From Oscillospiraceae bacterium (GTDB lineage Bacteria > Bacillota > Clostridia > Oscillospirales > Oscillospiraceae): a stretch of DNA of 64,000 bases. Positions 50,059 through 58,914 of the stretch are shown here, in pieces; position 1 is the stretch's first letter, and the number at the start of each line of letters is the position of its first letter. Position numbers and translations under genes: made by a program. Under the pieces are notes generated by a model. That model saw nothing but the letters and a program-made list of their open reading frames with translations, did not search any database and was not told the DNA's origin. The stretch lies in NCBI GenBank assembly GCA_017436785.1, contig JAFSCK010000024.1:62001-126000 (forward strand). The letters are read 5' to 3'.

Positions 50059-51141
50059 TTACTTATGCTCTGCTTCGAACTTCTTCAAGAAGTCCACCAG
50101 AGCCTCTACGCCTTCCTTAGGCATTGCATTGTAAATGGATGCCCGGAGTCCGCCAACGGACTTGTGGCCCTTCAGGTTGTCGTAGCCGGCCTTCTTGGTA
50201 GCGGCAACGACCTCAGCGTCCAGCTCCTTGGATGCGGTGACAAAGGGCACATTCATCAAGCTGCGCACTTCCTTGTCCACAGTGCCGGTGAACATCTCGG
50301 AAGAATCCAAGAAATCGTACAGCACCTTGGCCTTTTCCTGATTCATCTTCTCAATGACTTCCAGACCGCCCAGATTCTTCAGGTACTTGAACACCTTGCC
50401 GCAGCAGTAGATCGCCCAGCAGTTGGGGGTATTGTACATAGAACCACCCTCGGCGTGGGTCTTGTACTGCAGGTAGATGGGCAGGTTATCCACATCATCC
50501 CGGATCAGGTCTTCCCGGATGATCACCACCACCATGCCGGCAGGGCCCACATTCTTCTGTACGCCGGCGTAGATCATGCCGTAGTCAGACACATTGCAGG
50601 GCTTGCTCAGGAACATAGAGGACTGGTCGGACACCAGCACATGGCCCTTGGTGTTGGGCATGGTCTGCCAAGTGGTACCGTGAATGGTCTCGTTCTCGCA
50701 GATGTAGACATAGTCGGTATCCTCGGGAATGTCCAAATCGGAGCAATCGGGGATGTAGGCGTAGTTTCTATCCTTAGAGGAAACGACAGTGACCTCGCCC
50801 ACCTTCTTTGCCTCGGCAATGGCCTTCTTGGACCATGCGCCGGTCTCAATGTAAACAGCCTTGCCGTTTTTCATCAGGTTCATAGGGATCATGCTAAACT
50901 GCAGGGTTGCGCCGCCTTGAATGAACAGCACCTTGTAGTTATCGGGAATGCCCATCAGATCGCGCAGATCCTGCTCTGCCTCATCGACGATCTGCTGATA
51001 CACAGCACTGCGGTGAGACATTTCCATAACACACATACCGCTGCCCCGGTAGTTCATCATCTCGTCACGGATCTCCTCCAGAACGGGCTCCGGCATCATA
51101 GCAGGGCCGGCAGAGAAATTAAATGTACGCTCGTATTTCAT
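50059..51141 (-). CDS. serC: Phosphoserine aminotransferase
   Basis: A 360-residue PLP enzyme (fold type I). FNFSAGPAMMPEPVLEEI starts the protein, LFIQGGATLQFSMIPMNL is the phosphate-binding part, and the PLP lysine is in MIYAGVQKNVGPAG. It makes phosphoserine from phosphohydroxypyruvate, the product of the adjacent serA. GGAGGG precedes ATG 51141. It has its own consensus promoter. No T-box leader is evident in the ~30-nt leader. Confidence 0.95.
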   Translation of the reverse strand: MKYERTFNFSAGPAMMPEPVLEEIRDEMMNYRGSGMCVMEMSHRSAVYQQIVDEAEQDLRDLMGIPDNYKVLFIQGGATLQFSMIPMNLMKNGKAVYIETGAWSKKAIAEAKKVGEVTVVSSKDRNYAYIPDCSDLDIPEDTDYVYICENETIHGTTWQTMPNTKGHVLVSDQSSMFLSKPCNVSDYGMIYAGVQKNVGPAGMVVVIIREDLIRDDVDNLPIYLQYKTHAEGGSMYNTPNCWAIYCCGKVFKYLKNLGGLEVIEKMNQEKAKVLYDFLDSSEMFTGTVDKEVRSLMNVPFVTASKELDAEVVAATKKAGYDNLKGHKSVGGLRASIYNAMPKEGVEALVDFLKKFEAEHK

Positions 51142-51176
51142 AGTATTTCCCTCCATTTATAGTATATACTGATGGC

Positions 51177-51205
51177 ATTATACCATGGGGTATCTAAAAA
51201 ATCAA
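51177..51205 (-). promoter_or_regulatory. Promoter of serC-serA
   Basis: On the minus strand TTGATT (51200-51205), 17 nt, TATAAT (51177-51182). Confidence 0.82.
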
Positions 51206-51250
51206 CAAGGGGCACAAGGCTTTTTCCCGAAAGCAAAATTTCCGTTTTAA

Positions 51251-51279
51251 TTGACAAAGAGGCAATCGTTTGATAAGCT
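51251..51279 (+). promoter_or_regulatory. Promoter of the nitroreductase gene
   Basis: TTGACA (51251-51256), 17 nt, weak TAAGCT (51274-51279). Confidence 0.5.
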
Positions 51280-51309
51280 AAATTTATAACTATTGAGGAG
51301 GAAGACGCT

Positions 51310-51828
51310 ATGAATGAAGCCATCTTAACCATGCTGCAGCGTCGCAGCACCAAATCCTATCGGGACACCCCGGTTCCCGAAGAACTGCTGGACAAGGTGC
51401 TGGAAGCCGGGCTGTACGCCCCCACCGGCAGAAACAATCAGGATGTGATCTGCGTAGCTGTGACAAACAAGGCCATTCGGGATCAGCTTTCCAAAATGAA
51501 TGCAGCCGTTTTGGGGGTGGACAGCGATCCTTTTTACGGCGCCCCCTGCGTGATCGTGGTGCTGGCAGAATCAACCGGCACTACTTGGGTGGAGGACGGC
51601 TCTCTGGTGCTGGGCAACATGATGAACGCCGCCCAAGCGCTGAACTTGGGCAGCTGCTGGATCCATCGGGCGCGGCAGATGTTTGATTCCCCGGAAGGCA
51701 AACAGCTGCTGAAGGATTGGGGATTGCCGGAAACCATGCGGGGTGTGGGCAACTGCATTTTGGGATATCCCGCCGCAGAACCTACCCAAAAGCCCCGAAA
51801 AGAAGGCAGAATTCTGAAAGTCAAATAA
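51310..51828 (+). CDS. Nitroreductase-family FMN oxidoreductase
   Basis: A 172-residue flavoprotein: MLQRRSTKSYRDTPVPEELL with the RRS-R motif that holds the FMN phosphate, APTGRNNQ, and a final NCILGYPA before a basic tail. The family reduces nitro groups, quinones or flavins with NAD(P)H as a dimer. It is short but complete. GAGGAGG precedes ATG 51310. Substrate unknown. Confidence 0.92.
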   Translation: MNEAILTMLQRRSTKSYRDTPVPEELLDKVLEAGLYAPTGRNNQDVICVAVTNKAIRDQLSKMNAAVLGVDSDPFYGAPCVIVVLAESTGTTWVEDGSLVLGNMMNAAQALNLGSCWIHRARQMFDSPEGKQLLKDWGLPETMRGVGNCILGYPAAEPTQKPRKEGRILKVK

Positions 51829-51847
51829 ATTGCATTTTGAATTACAA

Positions 51848-51878
51848 AAAGGATGCACTGCATGCAGTGCATCCTTTC
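51848..51878. terminator. Bidirectional terminator between convergent genes
   Basis: A near-perfect 30-bp palindrome (AAAGGATGCACTGCA/TGCAGTGCATCCTTT) between the nitroreductase and ATPase genes with T-rich ends on both strands. Confidence 0.85.
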
Positions 51879-51888
51879 TTATTGTGGA

Positions 51889-54570
51889 TTACTTTTTGGT
51901 GAACAAGCGCTGGATGAACTTAACGGTCTCCACGACAGGAATGACCAAGATTGCCAAGCCCATGGCAATGCCGTATTCAGTCCAGCCGATCATGGTAAAG
52001 CCGAAAGCATTTGCCAAGAAAGGAACCTCGATGACCGCGGTGGTCAGCAGGAGGCTTCCCAGCATAGCCGCCCACAGCACAACGTTCTGACCCTTCAGGG
52101 TGAACACACTCTTGCGCTGAGAACGCATGTTGAAGGAGTGGAAGATCTCACACATGGACATGGTCAGGAAGGCCATGGTCATGCCGTGACCGGAGCTGCC
52201 CTCTGCAACCAGCTTACCGAACCAGCCGGCTGCATCTGCGTTAAACTCCATAAAGCTGCCCACCAGATAGGCACCGATGGTAATGGCGGTAACCAGAACG
52301 CCCTGATAGATCACATCGAAGCCCAGACCACCGGCAAAGATGCCGTCTTTGGAGTTTCTGGGAGGACGGGTCATGGTGTCAGGCTCAGCCTTCTCCATGC
52401 CCAGTGCCAGTGCGGGGAAGCAGTCGGTGACCAGATTGATAAACAGCAGGTGCACAGGGTTCAGCAGAGTAAAGCCCAGAATAGAGGCGAAGAATACGCC
52501 CAGAACCTCACTCATGTTGGAGGCCAACAGGAACTGGATGGCCTTACGGATGTTATCGTAGATCCGGCGGCCCTCGCCCACAGCTGCCACGATGGTAGCG
52601 AAGTTATCGTCTGCCAGCACCATGTCTGCCACGTTCTTGGTGACATCGGTACCGGTGATGCCCATACCCACGCCGATATCGGCGGACTTAATGGAGGGAG
52701 CATCGTTAACACCGTCACCGGTCATCGCGGTAATGGCGCCATTGGCCTTCCATGCAGTAACGATCCGGGTCTTGTGCTCCGGCTGCACGCGGGCGTACAC
52801 GCCGTACTTCTTCACAAACTCGCAGATCTCATCGTCAGAGATATTGTCCAGCTCCGCGCCGGTAATAGCCTCGGAGGCATCGGTGATGATGCCCAGTTCC
52901 TTGGCGATGGCCACAGCCGTATCCTTATGGTCGCCGGTGATCATCACAGGACGGATGCCGGCAGCGCGGCACTCCTCAATGGCTGCCTTGACCTCAGGAC
53001 GGACCGGGTCGATCATACCGGTCAGGCCCACGAAGATCAGCTCCTGCTCCAGATACTCAGGGGTATTGTCTGCAGGCTTCTCGTCCCAGAACCGCATGGC
53101 GGCAGCCAGCACACGAAGCGCCTTATCAGCCATAGCCTTGTTGGCAGCCATGATCTCTTCCCGCTTTGCATCGGTCATGGGCTCGGTCTTACCGTTCTCC
53201 CAGTAGTGGGTGCAGCGCTGCAGGATCACATCGGGACCACCCTTGGTGTACTGAACAAAGTTGCCGTTCACCGCGTGAACGGTGGACATCATCTTACGGC
53301 CGGAATCAAAGGGGGCCTCGTCCACACGGGGCGTCTTAGCTTCCAGATCCTGCTTCTTCAAGCCCAGCTTGCAGGCAAAGTTCACCAGTGCGCACTCGGT
53401 AGGCTCACCTTCTGCCTGATCCTGCTCGTTCAGCGCAGCATCGGAGCACAGTGCCATGGCGGTTGCCACCAGCTCGCCGTCGCCCATGTGCTCTACCACG
53501 GTCATCTTATTCTGGGTCAGTGTACCGGTCTTATCGGAGCAGATCACCTGCGTGCAGCCCAAGGTCTCCACGGCGGTGAGCCGGCGAATCACGGCATTAC
53601 GCTTGGACATATTGGTCACGCCGATGGAAAGCACCACGGTAACCACCGTTGCAAGACCCTCGGGGATCGCGGCAACTGCCAGAGAAACCGCCACCATGAA
53701 GGTCTCCAGAATCACGCTCAAAGCATGGCCTTGCACAGCCAGCTGTGCCCGGGCCATAAACAGGTTAAAGCCAAAGATGAAAACACAGATACCCAGCACG
53801 ATCCAGCTCAGGGCCTTGCCCAGCTGATCCAGCTTACGCTGCAAGGGCGTCTGCTCGTCCTCAGTAGCAGCCAGCACGCCGGCGATCTTACCCATCTCGG
53901 TATCCATACCGGTACGGGTGATAACAGCCTTACCGCGGCCGTAAACCACGGTGGAGCCCATGTAGCACATATTCTTCCGGTCACCCAGAGGCACATCCGC
54001 TTCTGTATCCACGCCCAAAGCCTCAATGACCTTATTAACGGGAACACTTTCACCGGTCAGGGCAGCTTCCTCGATCTTCAAAGAAGCACTTTCCAGCAAA
54101 CGGCCGTCTGCGGGCACCGCATCACCGGCTTCCAGCAGAACCACATCGCCGGGAACCAGCTCATCGGAGTGCATGATCACCATTTTGCCATCCCGTAACA
54201 CTTTACAGGTGGCTGCTGTCATCGTCTGCAGCGCCTCAATCGCAGCCTCTGCCTTGCTCTCCTGAATCACGCCCAAAATGGCGTTGAGCAGAACAACGGC
54301 CATAATGATAATGACCTCAGCCCATTCGTTTTCGCCGGACAGCATACCGGTCAGCGCACTGACGCCGGCAGCGATCATCAGAATGATCAGCATGGGGTCT
54401 TTCAACTGGGCAAGGAACTTTTGGAACAAAGTTGCTTTTTCCGCTTCCTTCAGCTTGTTGGGGCCGTACTTTTCCAGCCGCTGGGCAGCCTGCTCAGAAG
54501 TAAGACCAGCCTCGGTAGTTTCCAGCTGTTCCAGAATGGATTCCTGAGATAAGCTGTACTCTTTTTCCAT
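51889..54570 (-). CDS. P-type cation ATPase (SERCA/PMCA-like), probable Mn2+/Ca2+ exporter
   Basis: An 893-residue P2-type ATPase. It has LTGESVPV (actuator), PEGLATVVTV (M4 ion site), CSDKTGTLTQNKM (phosphorylated Asp), TGDGVNDAPSIK (hinge), and M6 NLVTDCFPALALG. These features fit Ca2+-type pumps, some of which in Firmicutes move Mn2+. The manganese-type riboswitch directly upstream argues for Mn2+ efflux here. AAGGAG precedes ATG 54570; the longer in-frame extension upstream lies within the riboswitch and is not coding. Confidence 0.93.
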   Translation of the reverse strand: MEKEYSLSQESILEQLETTEAGLTSEQAAQRLEKYGPNKLKEAEKATLFQKFLAQLKDPMLIILMIAAGVSALTGMLSGENEWAEVIIIMAVVLLNAILGVIQESKAEAAIEALQTMTAATCKVLRDGKMVIMHSDELVPGDVVLLEAGDAVPADGRLLESASLKIEEAALTGESVPVNKVIEALGVDTEADVPLGDRKNMCYMGSTVVYGRGKAVITRTGMDTEMGKIAGVLAATEDEQTPLQRKLDQLGKALSWIVLGICVFIFGFNLFMARAQLAVQGHALSVILETFMVAVSLAVAAIPEGLATVVTVVLSIGVTNMSKRNAVIRRLTAVETLGCTQVICSDKTGTLTQNKMTVVEHMGDGELVATAMALCSDAALNEQDQAEGEPTECALVNFACKLGLKKQDLEAKTPRVDEAPFDSGRKMMSTVHAVNGNFVQYTKGGPDVILQRCTHYWENGKTEPMTDAKREEIMAANKAMADKALRVLAAAMRFWDEKPADNTPEYLEQELIFVGLTGMIDPVRPEVKAAIEECRAAGIRPVMITGDHKDTAVAIAKELGIITDASEAITGAELDNISDDEICEFVKKYGVYARVQPEHKTRIVTAWKANGAITAMTGDGVNDAPSIKSADIGVGMGITGTDVTKNVADMVLADDNFATIVAAVGEGRRIYDNIRKAIQFLLASNMSEVLGVFFASILGFTLLNPVHLLFINLVTDCFPALALGMEKAEPDTMTRPPRNSKDGIFAGGLGFDVIYQGVLVTAITIGAYLVGSFMEFNADAAGWFGKLVAEGSSGHGMTMAFLTMSMCEIFHSFNMRSQRKSVFTLKGQNVVLWAAMLGSLLLTTAVIEVPFLANAFGFTMIGWTEYGIAMGLAILVIPVVETVKFIQRLFTKK

Positions 54571-54611
54571 CGCAAATTCTCCTTCAATATAATTTGGGGA
54601 CAAAAACAAAA

Positions 54612-54646
54612 ACTCATGCGCCAAATGCAAGCATTTGCGCATGAGT
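54612..54646 (-). terminator. Riboswitch terminator hairpin
   Basis: On the minus strand ACTCATGCGC-AAATGC pairs with GCATTT-GGCGCATGAGT (one bulge), loop TTG, followed by TTTTTGTTTTT. Confidence 0.88.
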
Positions 54647-54730
54647 CTCATTCTGTAAAGAACCTTCCCGGGCATAAATGCCGTTTTGACGAAAAGGCCA
54701 ACGCAAATGCGCCGAATTACTCCCTCAATA
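54646..54730 (-). ncRNA. yybP-ykoY (manganese) riboswitch
   Basis: Read on the minus strand, the leader begins with GAGGGAGTAATTCGGC, continues with GGCCTTTTCGTCAAAACGG, then TGCCCGGGAAGG, and closes with AGAATGAGACT. GGGAGTA and CGTCAAAACGG are the two conserved loops that meet at the Mn2+ site in this class. Promoter, aptamer and terminator follow each other without gaps, and the gene behind is a P-type cation ATPase, a typical target. Mn2+ binding should disrupt the terminator and turn the pump on. Confidence 0.8.
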
Positions 54731-54738
54731 CGATAACC

Positions 54739-54767
54739 ATTGTATAAGATTTTCATTCCCTTGTCAA
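54739..54767 (-). promoter_or_regulatory. Promoter of the riboswitch/P-type ATPase unit
   Basis: On the minus strand TTGACA (54762-54767), 17 nt, TACAAT (54739-54744); transcription would start at about 54732, right at the aptamer. Confidence 0.88.
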
Positions 54768-54877
54768 GGAAATTTCTGTGGGTTTTGGCAACAATCATAC
54801 CCAGCGATCGTGTGAAGTCGTAAGTTAAAGGTAGGCATATGGAACACACCATGTTGCCTGCCGTTTTTTACATAAAA

Positions 54878-54901
54878 AGGCGGCTGCAAATGCAGCCGCC
54901 T
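54878..54901 (-). terminator. Terminator of the GH2 gene
   Basis: Stem AGGCGGCTGCA/TGCAGCCGCCT with an AA loop, then TTTTT on the minus strand, 12 nt past the stop. Confidence 0.88.
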
Positions 54902-54913
54902 AATAGGGGTTAT

Positions 54914-57169
54914 TTACTTTTTGGGCTTCTTGATCTTGTTGAGCTGGGCATTCAGATCCAACAGCTGCTCCTTGGTGAACTTTACATTCATCATGCCGCC
55001 GGCCATAGTGATCAGCCGCAGCACGGTAAAGCCGTTCATCATGGTCATCATGTCGGCGGTCATTTCAAAGCCCATGACCTTATTATCCTCGCCGCCATCC
55101 TTTTTCTTGCCGCCCATCATCTTCGCCATCAGACCGGCAAAGATCAGCTTACCCCGGACAGTCGCAAGCACATCGCCCATCTTATCATTCAGGGACAAAT
55201 AGCCTTCGGGCTCTTCCACATCGAACCAGTTCAGGATCGCGCCTTCCTCTTTCAGCCGATAGGCTTCATTGAAGGTTTCTACCTTGCGGATCACACCTTC
55301 ATCCTTCAGGTCACCGGAAACCGCAACCAGCTTGGTTTCGCCGGCATTGGGCACCTCAAAGTAGAAGAAATGGTCTGCCGCTTCCTGAACACCCAGAGAA
55401 ACGCCGTTGGCAAACAGCTCCACAGTGGGCTGGTTGGAATAGACAGTAACCTTGGTAACAGCCTCTACCCGATCGATATACCGCTTGCCGCACAGGTGGA
55501 CAAAGGGCTCATCGGAAAGCCATGCTTTGTAAGCATAGAACGAATCCTTTTTATACTTACGGTCCATGGTCACCAGACCCTTATGGTTCTGACCGTTTTC
55601 GCCACCCTCATTCCGGGCATCGGCACCAAAGTCAAACATGTTCCACACATGGGTCGCCCACATGTACTTACGGTTAAAGAGCTGCTTGATCAGCTCCTCA
55701 TGGTAATATGCCTGATATTCCTCGGTGTAGTCACCCTGCCGGGGATCGGAGGTATGCCAGTCAAGGGCCTCGCAGCCATACTCAGAGCAGCCGATGGGAA
55801 TATTGGGATGGGTAGCGTGGAACTTGTCAAACCACGGGCCGTTCATAGCAGTTTCGCCGCCGTACCAGCCAAAGTAATGGTTGTAAGACACCACATCGGG
55901 AATCTGCAAATAGGGATCGTCCATTTTGCACATAGACACGGCTGCAATGGTGGTCAGACGGGTCTTGTCCATCTCATGGCACAGGTCATTGAGGATCCGG
56001 TGATTTTCCAGCAGGTCCTCGGTGCTGCCGCCGATGGAGATCTCGTTGCTCAGGCCCCAAACCACGATGGAGGGGTGATTGTAATTCTGCACGATCAGCT
56101 CCTTCATCTGGCTGATGGTGTTTTCCCGACCGGTAGGCATGTGCTTGGAGATATAGGGGATCTCCGCCCAGATCACCAAGCCCCGCTCATCACACAGGTC
56201 ATAGAAATACTGATCGTGCTGATAGTGAGCAAGGCGGATGGTGGTAGCACCCATTTCGCAGATCAGATCCATATCCTCTTCATGATGCTCGGGAAGCAGT
56301 GCATTGCCAACGCCCCAGCGATCCTGATGGCGGGAAACGCCCCGCAGAGGATACTCCTCCCCATTGAGGATAAAGCCGTTTTCCGGGTCGATCCGGAAGG
56401 TGCGGCAGCCAAAGCGGGTGCACACACTGTCGATCACTTCGCCATCTTCCAAAAGCTCTGCCTCGCAGCAATACAGGTAAGGATCCTTGCGGCCGTGCCA
56501 CAGGTGCACATTGGGAATGGTCAGCTCCCCGTGGGTATCGGCTGTTTCCGTCTGGGCAATCACATTCTCTTGGGCATCATAGACGGTATAGCGAACAGTC
56601 TGACCCAGCTTGCCGGCGGTAACATAAGTATCCACCGTCACCTTCGCATCGGCACCGGTGATCTCGGGGGTCACAGCAATGCCGGGGCCGCCGAAATAAT
56701 CCAGATCAAAGTGGGATTCCGGTACACAGATCAGATTCACATCCCGATAAATGCCGCCGTAGAACGTAAAGTCCGCCATCTGGGGGTAGACCGTTTCGTT
56801 GGGGCTGTTGTCAACTGCGATCACCAGCAGGCTGGCATTGCCCAGATGGGCAGTAATGTCCACGCGCCATGTGGAGTAACCGCCGTCGTGGTGGGCAAGA
56901 TGCTTGCCGTCCATGTACACATCTGCAGAGGAATTGGCGCCCTTCAGCTCCAGATAGTAGTGTTCTGCATTGGGGAATGCAGCCTTATTAAGCATTTTTG
57001 CATAATAAGCGGTACCCCGGTAATAATCGTTATCGCCGTCCTGACCGTCGATGGCGTTCCAGCTATGAGGCAGGTTCACCAGATCCCACTTGGGATCAAT
57101 GGCGGAAGGAACTGCTTCGGGCAGCTTAGAAAATGCCCACTTGCGGTTTAAACTGATAATTTGTCTCAC
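54914..57169 (-). CDS. Glycoside hydrolase family 2, probable beta-glucuronidase
   Basis: A 751-residue cytosolic GH2 enzyme: jelly-roll start (VNLPHSWNAIDGQDGDNDYY), Ig-like domain, TIM barrel with acid/base Glu near 375 (VVWGLSNEIS) and nucleophile Glu near 462 (GCSEYGCEA). VWNMFDFGADARN and then NHKG near 526-529 resemble the NxK motif that contacts uronate carboxylates in beta-glucuronidases. The uronate genes beside it support that; beta-galactosidase remains possible. The C-terminal ~95 residues form an extra Met-rich domain. The start is GTG 57169 with GGAGG 8 nt upstream. Confidence 0.85.
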   Translation of the reverse strand: MRQIISLNRKWAFSKLPEAVPSAIDPKWDLVNLPHSWNAIDGQDGDNDYYRGTAYYAKMLNKAAFPNAEHYYLELKGANSSADVYMDGKHLAHHDGGYSTWRVDITAHLGNASLLVIAVDNSPNETVYPQMADFTFYGGIYRDVNLICVPESHFDLDYFGGPGIAVTPEITGADAKVTVDTYVTAGKLGQTVRYTVYDAQENVIAQTETADTHGELTIPNVHLWHGRKDPYLYCCEAELLEDGEVIDSVCTRFGCRTFRIDPENGFILNGEEYPLRGVSRHQDRWGVGNALLPEHHEEDMDLICEMGATTIRLAHYQHDQYFYDLCDERGLVIWAEIPYISKHMPTGRENTISQMKELIVQNYNHPSIVVWGLSNEISIGGSTEDLLENHRILNDLCHEMDKTRLTTIAAVSMCKMDDPYLQIPDVVSYNHYFGWYGGETAMNGPWFDKFHATHPNIPIGCSEYGCEALDWHTSDPRQGDYTEEYQAYYHEELIKQLFNRKYMWATHVWNMFDFGADARNEGGENGQNHKGLVTMDRKYKKDSFYAYKAWLSDEPFVHLCGKRYIDRVEAVTKVTVYSNQPTVELFANGVSLGVQEAADHFFYFEVPNAGETKLVAVSGDLKDEGVIRKVETFNEAYRLKEEGAILNWFDVEEPEGYLSLNDKMGDVLATVRGKLIFAGLMAKMMGGKKKDGGEDNKVMGFEMTADMMTMMNGFTVLRLITMAGGMMNVKFTKEQLLDLNAQLNKIKKPKK

Positions 57170-57197
57170 TTGATTTACCTCCAACCTTGGTTTATGA

Positions 57198-57224
57198 CAC
57201 CCTGCCGGAGATTCCGGCAGGGTG
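57198..57224 (-). terminator. Intercistronic hairpin between the transporter and GH2 genes
   Basis: CACCCTGCCGG/CCGGCAGGGTG with loop AGATT and no T-run; probably attenuates or protects mRNA rather than ending it. Confidence 0.5.
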
Positions 57225-57235
57225 TGGTCTTTCAA

Positions 57236-58696
57236 TTACTCAGCGCTCTTGCGGCGTTCTGCCAACTCGGCATTCATTGTCTCCATGGTCTTCTTATCCA
57301 AATTGTAGACAACACTCAAGCCAATGAACTGCACAATCGCAGAGAACATATACAGGCCACCAGCCAGCCAGCACATATTGTAAACGGTTTCTGCAGACTG
57401 TCCGCCGGTACCAAGGTCAGACACATAACCCAGCAAGCCCATGATAAACAGAACAACAGAGGGGCCTACACCCTGTGCCAACTTCCGGAAGAAAGAATGC
57501 AGAGAATAAACAGTACCCTCTTCCCGCTTGCCAAACTTCCACTCACTGTAGTCAATGGCATCTGCCATCAGAGCCCATGACACGCAGGTGTACACACCCA
57601 TGCCCATGCCGAACAGAGTCAAACCGATCATGTAAACAATCAGAGCCGCACTCTTAGGAACCATGGGGAAAATCAGCATAATAACGCCGCCCACCAGAGA
57701 AACGATCGTGCCTGCAACAGAAGCTTCCTTCTTTCCGTGCTTATCGACAATCTTCTTGATGAAAGGCATAAAGAAGAACATGGGGACGAAACCGATCATT
57801 TGCACAACACCGGACAGCTGCGCCATGCCGAAGTATGTAGCAAACATGATGGTCACGGCAGTACCGGCAGCATTCATGCCAAGGAACATGCCCATAGCAG
57901 CCATGGTGGCACCAACTGCAGGACGGTTCTTCATAAAGTTACCGAACGCCTTAAAGACATTAAATTTTTCCACATCATTGGTCTTTACGCTATTCTCATT
58001 CACGCGGATGGTGATGGTCTTGATCATGAACAAGAACGCAGCCAGACCCAAAACACCCATGATCAGAGCAGCAATAAACACGCGGTCACCCAACAAGGTT
58101 TCTACCTGAACACCGGTCTCTTCATTGATCATAGGAGTGCCATCAGCATTAAACTCCTTCTTCCAGATCAGAGCAGGCAGAATCATGCCGGGCAGGATGT
58201 TACCAATCATAGAGCCAATCGAACGCCATGTAGACAGCTGTGCCCGCTCGCCGGCATCCTCAGTAACCAAACTCAGCATAGAGCCATAGGGAACATTGGC
58301 AATAGTATAGAAAGCATCCCAAATAATGTATCCAACAATAAACAAAATAGCCTTAACAACCACAGAAGCGTTGGGGAAAGGCAGAAAAACAGCAGCACCG
58401 CCAACCAGCAGTCCAATGGCGCCGATCAAAATATAGGTCTTGAACTTACCTCTTTTATATTGTCTGCGGTCCGCATCGATCATCGCGCCAATCATCGGAT
58501 CGTTGACAGCATCCCAAATCTGGACAATCAACAGCAAAATAGACAGTAAGCCGGTCTCAAGTGCCATATATACCAGCCAGAAGGTTTGCACAGTATTCTT
58601 CAAAGAAAAGCTCATGTTACAGCCAAGGTCGCCGGCAGCATAAGCCAACTTGTCGCGAATACCAAAAGGTCTAATGCGTTTTTCCTTTGTTTCCAT
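57236..58696 (-). CDS. GPH-family sugar/glucuronide:cation symporter
   Basis: A 486-residue, 12-helix permease of the MelB/UidB type: KLAYAAGDLGCNMSFSLKNT at the start, the loop VNDPMIGAMIDADRRQYKRG, and YTCVSWALMADAIDYSEWKF with the acidic Asp of GPH transporters. With the GH2 gene 66 nt downstream and uronate catabolism divergent, glucuronides are the likely cargo. It is the first gene of a two-gene minus-strand operon. Confidence 0.9.
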   Translation of the reverse strand: METKEKRIRPFGIRDKLAYAAGDLGCNMSFSLKNTVQTFWLVYMALETGLLSILLLIVQIWDAVNDPMIGAMIDADRRQYKRGKFKTYILIGAIGLLVGGAAVFLPFPNASVVVKAILFIVGYIIWDAFYTIANVPYGSMLSLVTEDAGERAQLSTWRSIGSMIGNILPGMILPALIWKKEFNADGTPMINEETGVQVETLLGDRVFIAALIMGVLGLAAFLFMIKTITIRVNENSVKTNDVEKFNVFKAFGNFMKNRPAVGATMAAMGMFLGMNAAGTAVTIMFATYFGMAQLSGVVQMIGFVPMFFFMPFIKKIVDKHGKKEASVAGTIVSLVGGVIMLIFPMVPKSAALIVYMIGLTLFGMGMGVYTCVSWALMADAIDYSEWKFGKREEGTVYSLHSFFRKLAQGVGPSVVLFIMGLLGYVSDLGTGGQSAETVYNMCWLAGGLYMFSAIVQFIGLSVVYNLDKKTMETMNAELAERRKSAE

Positions 58697-58747
58697 GAAA
58701 GATCAAATCCCTTCTTAAGATTTAACATGACCAAAGCGATCTACATC

Positions 58748-58753
58748 ATTATA
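58748..58753 (-). promoter_or_regulatory. -10 element of the transporter-GH2 operon
   Basis: Consensus TATAAT on the minus strand 52 nt before the start, with no good -35, as expected for an activator-dependent promoter. Confidence 0.4.
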
Positions 58754-58830
58754 ACGGATTTTTCATCATTTCTGTGAGGAATATTTTTAAGTAAATTGGT
58801 ATTCTTTTTAGATTTGCCTATAAAACACAG

Positions 58831-58859
58831 TTGATTTTTTGACAATTGTATACTATACT
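58831..58859 (+). promoter_or_regulatory. Promoter of the AraC-type regulator gene, with flanking direct repeat
   Basis: TTGATT (58831-58836), 17 nt, TATACT (58854-58859). A 13-bp direct repeat TTTTTTGACAATT occurs at 58835-58847 and again at 58887-58899, 52 bp apart, inside and just after this promoter. Confidence 0.6.
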
Positions 58860-58914
58860 AACTCCAGTCAAGCTGTCTGTTTTGTATTTTTTGACAATTC
58901 TGGAGGGCGTTCTC

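Noticed and set aside
51142..51176. T-box or other amino-acid riboswitch before serC
   Set aside because: The leader between the -10 and the gene is only about 35 nt, too short for a T-box or glycine/serine-type switch.
51853..54198. A 781-codon open frame on the plus strand opposite the P-type ATPase
   Set aside because: All ATPase motifs are intact on the minus strand; the opposite frame is His/Gly-rich and matches no family.
54571..54852. N-terminal extension of the P-type ATPase upstream of ATG 54570
   Set aside because: The in-frame extension runs through the riboswitch, terminator and promoter and has no ribosome site, while ATG 54570 has AAGGAG.
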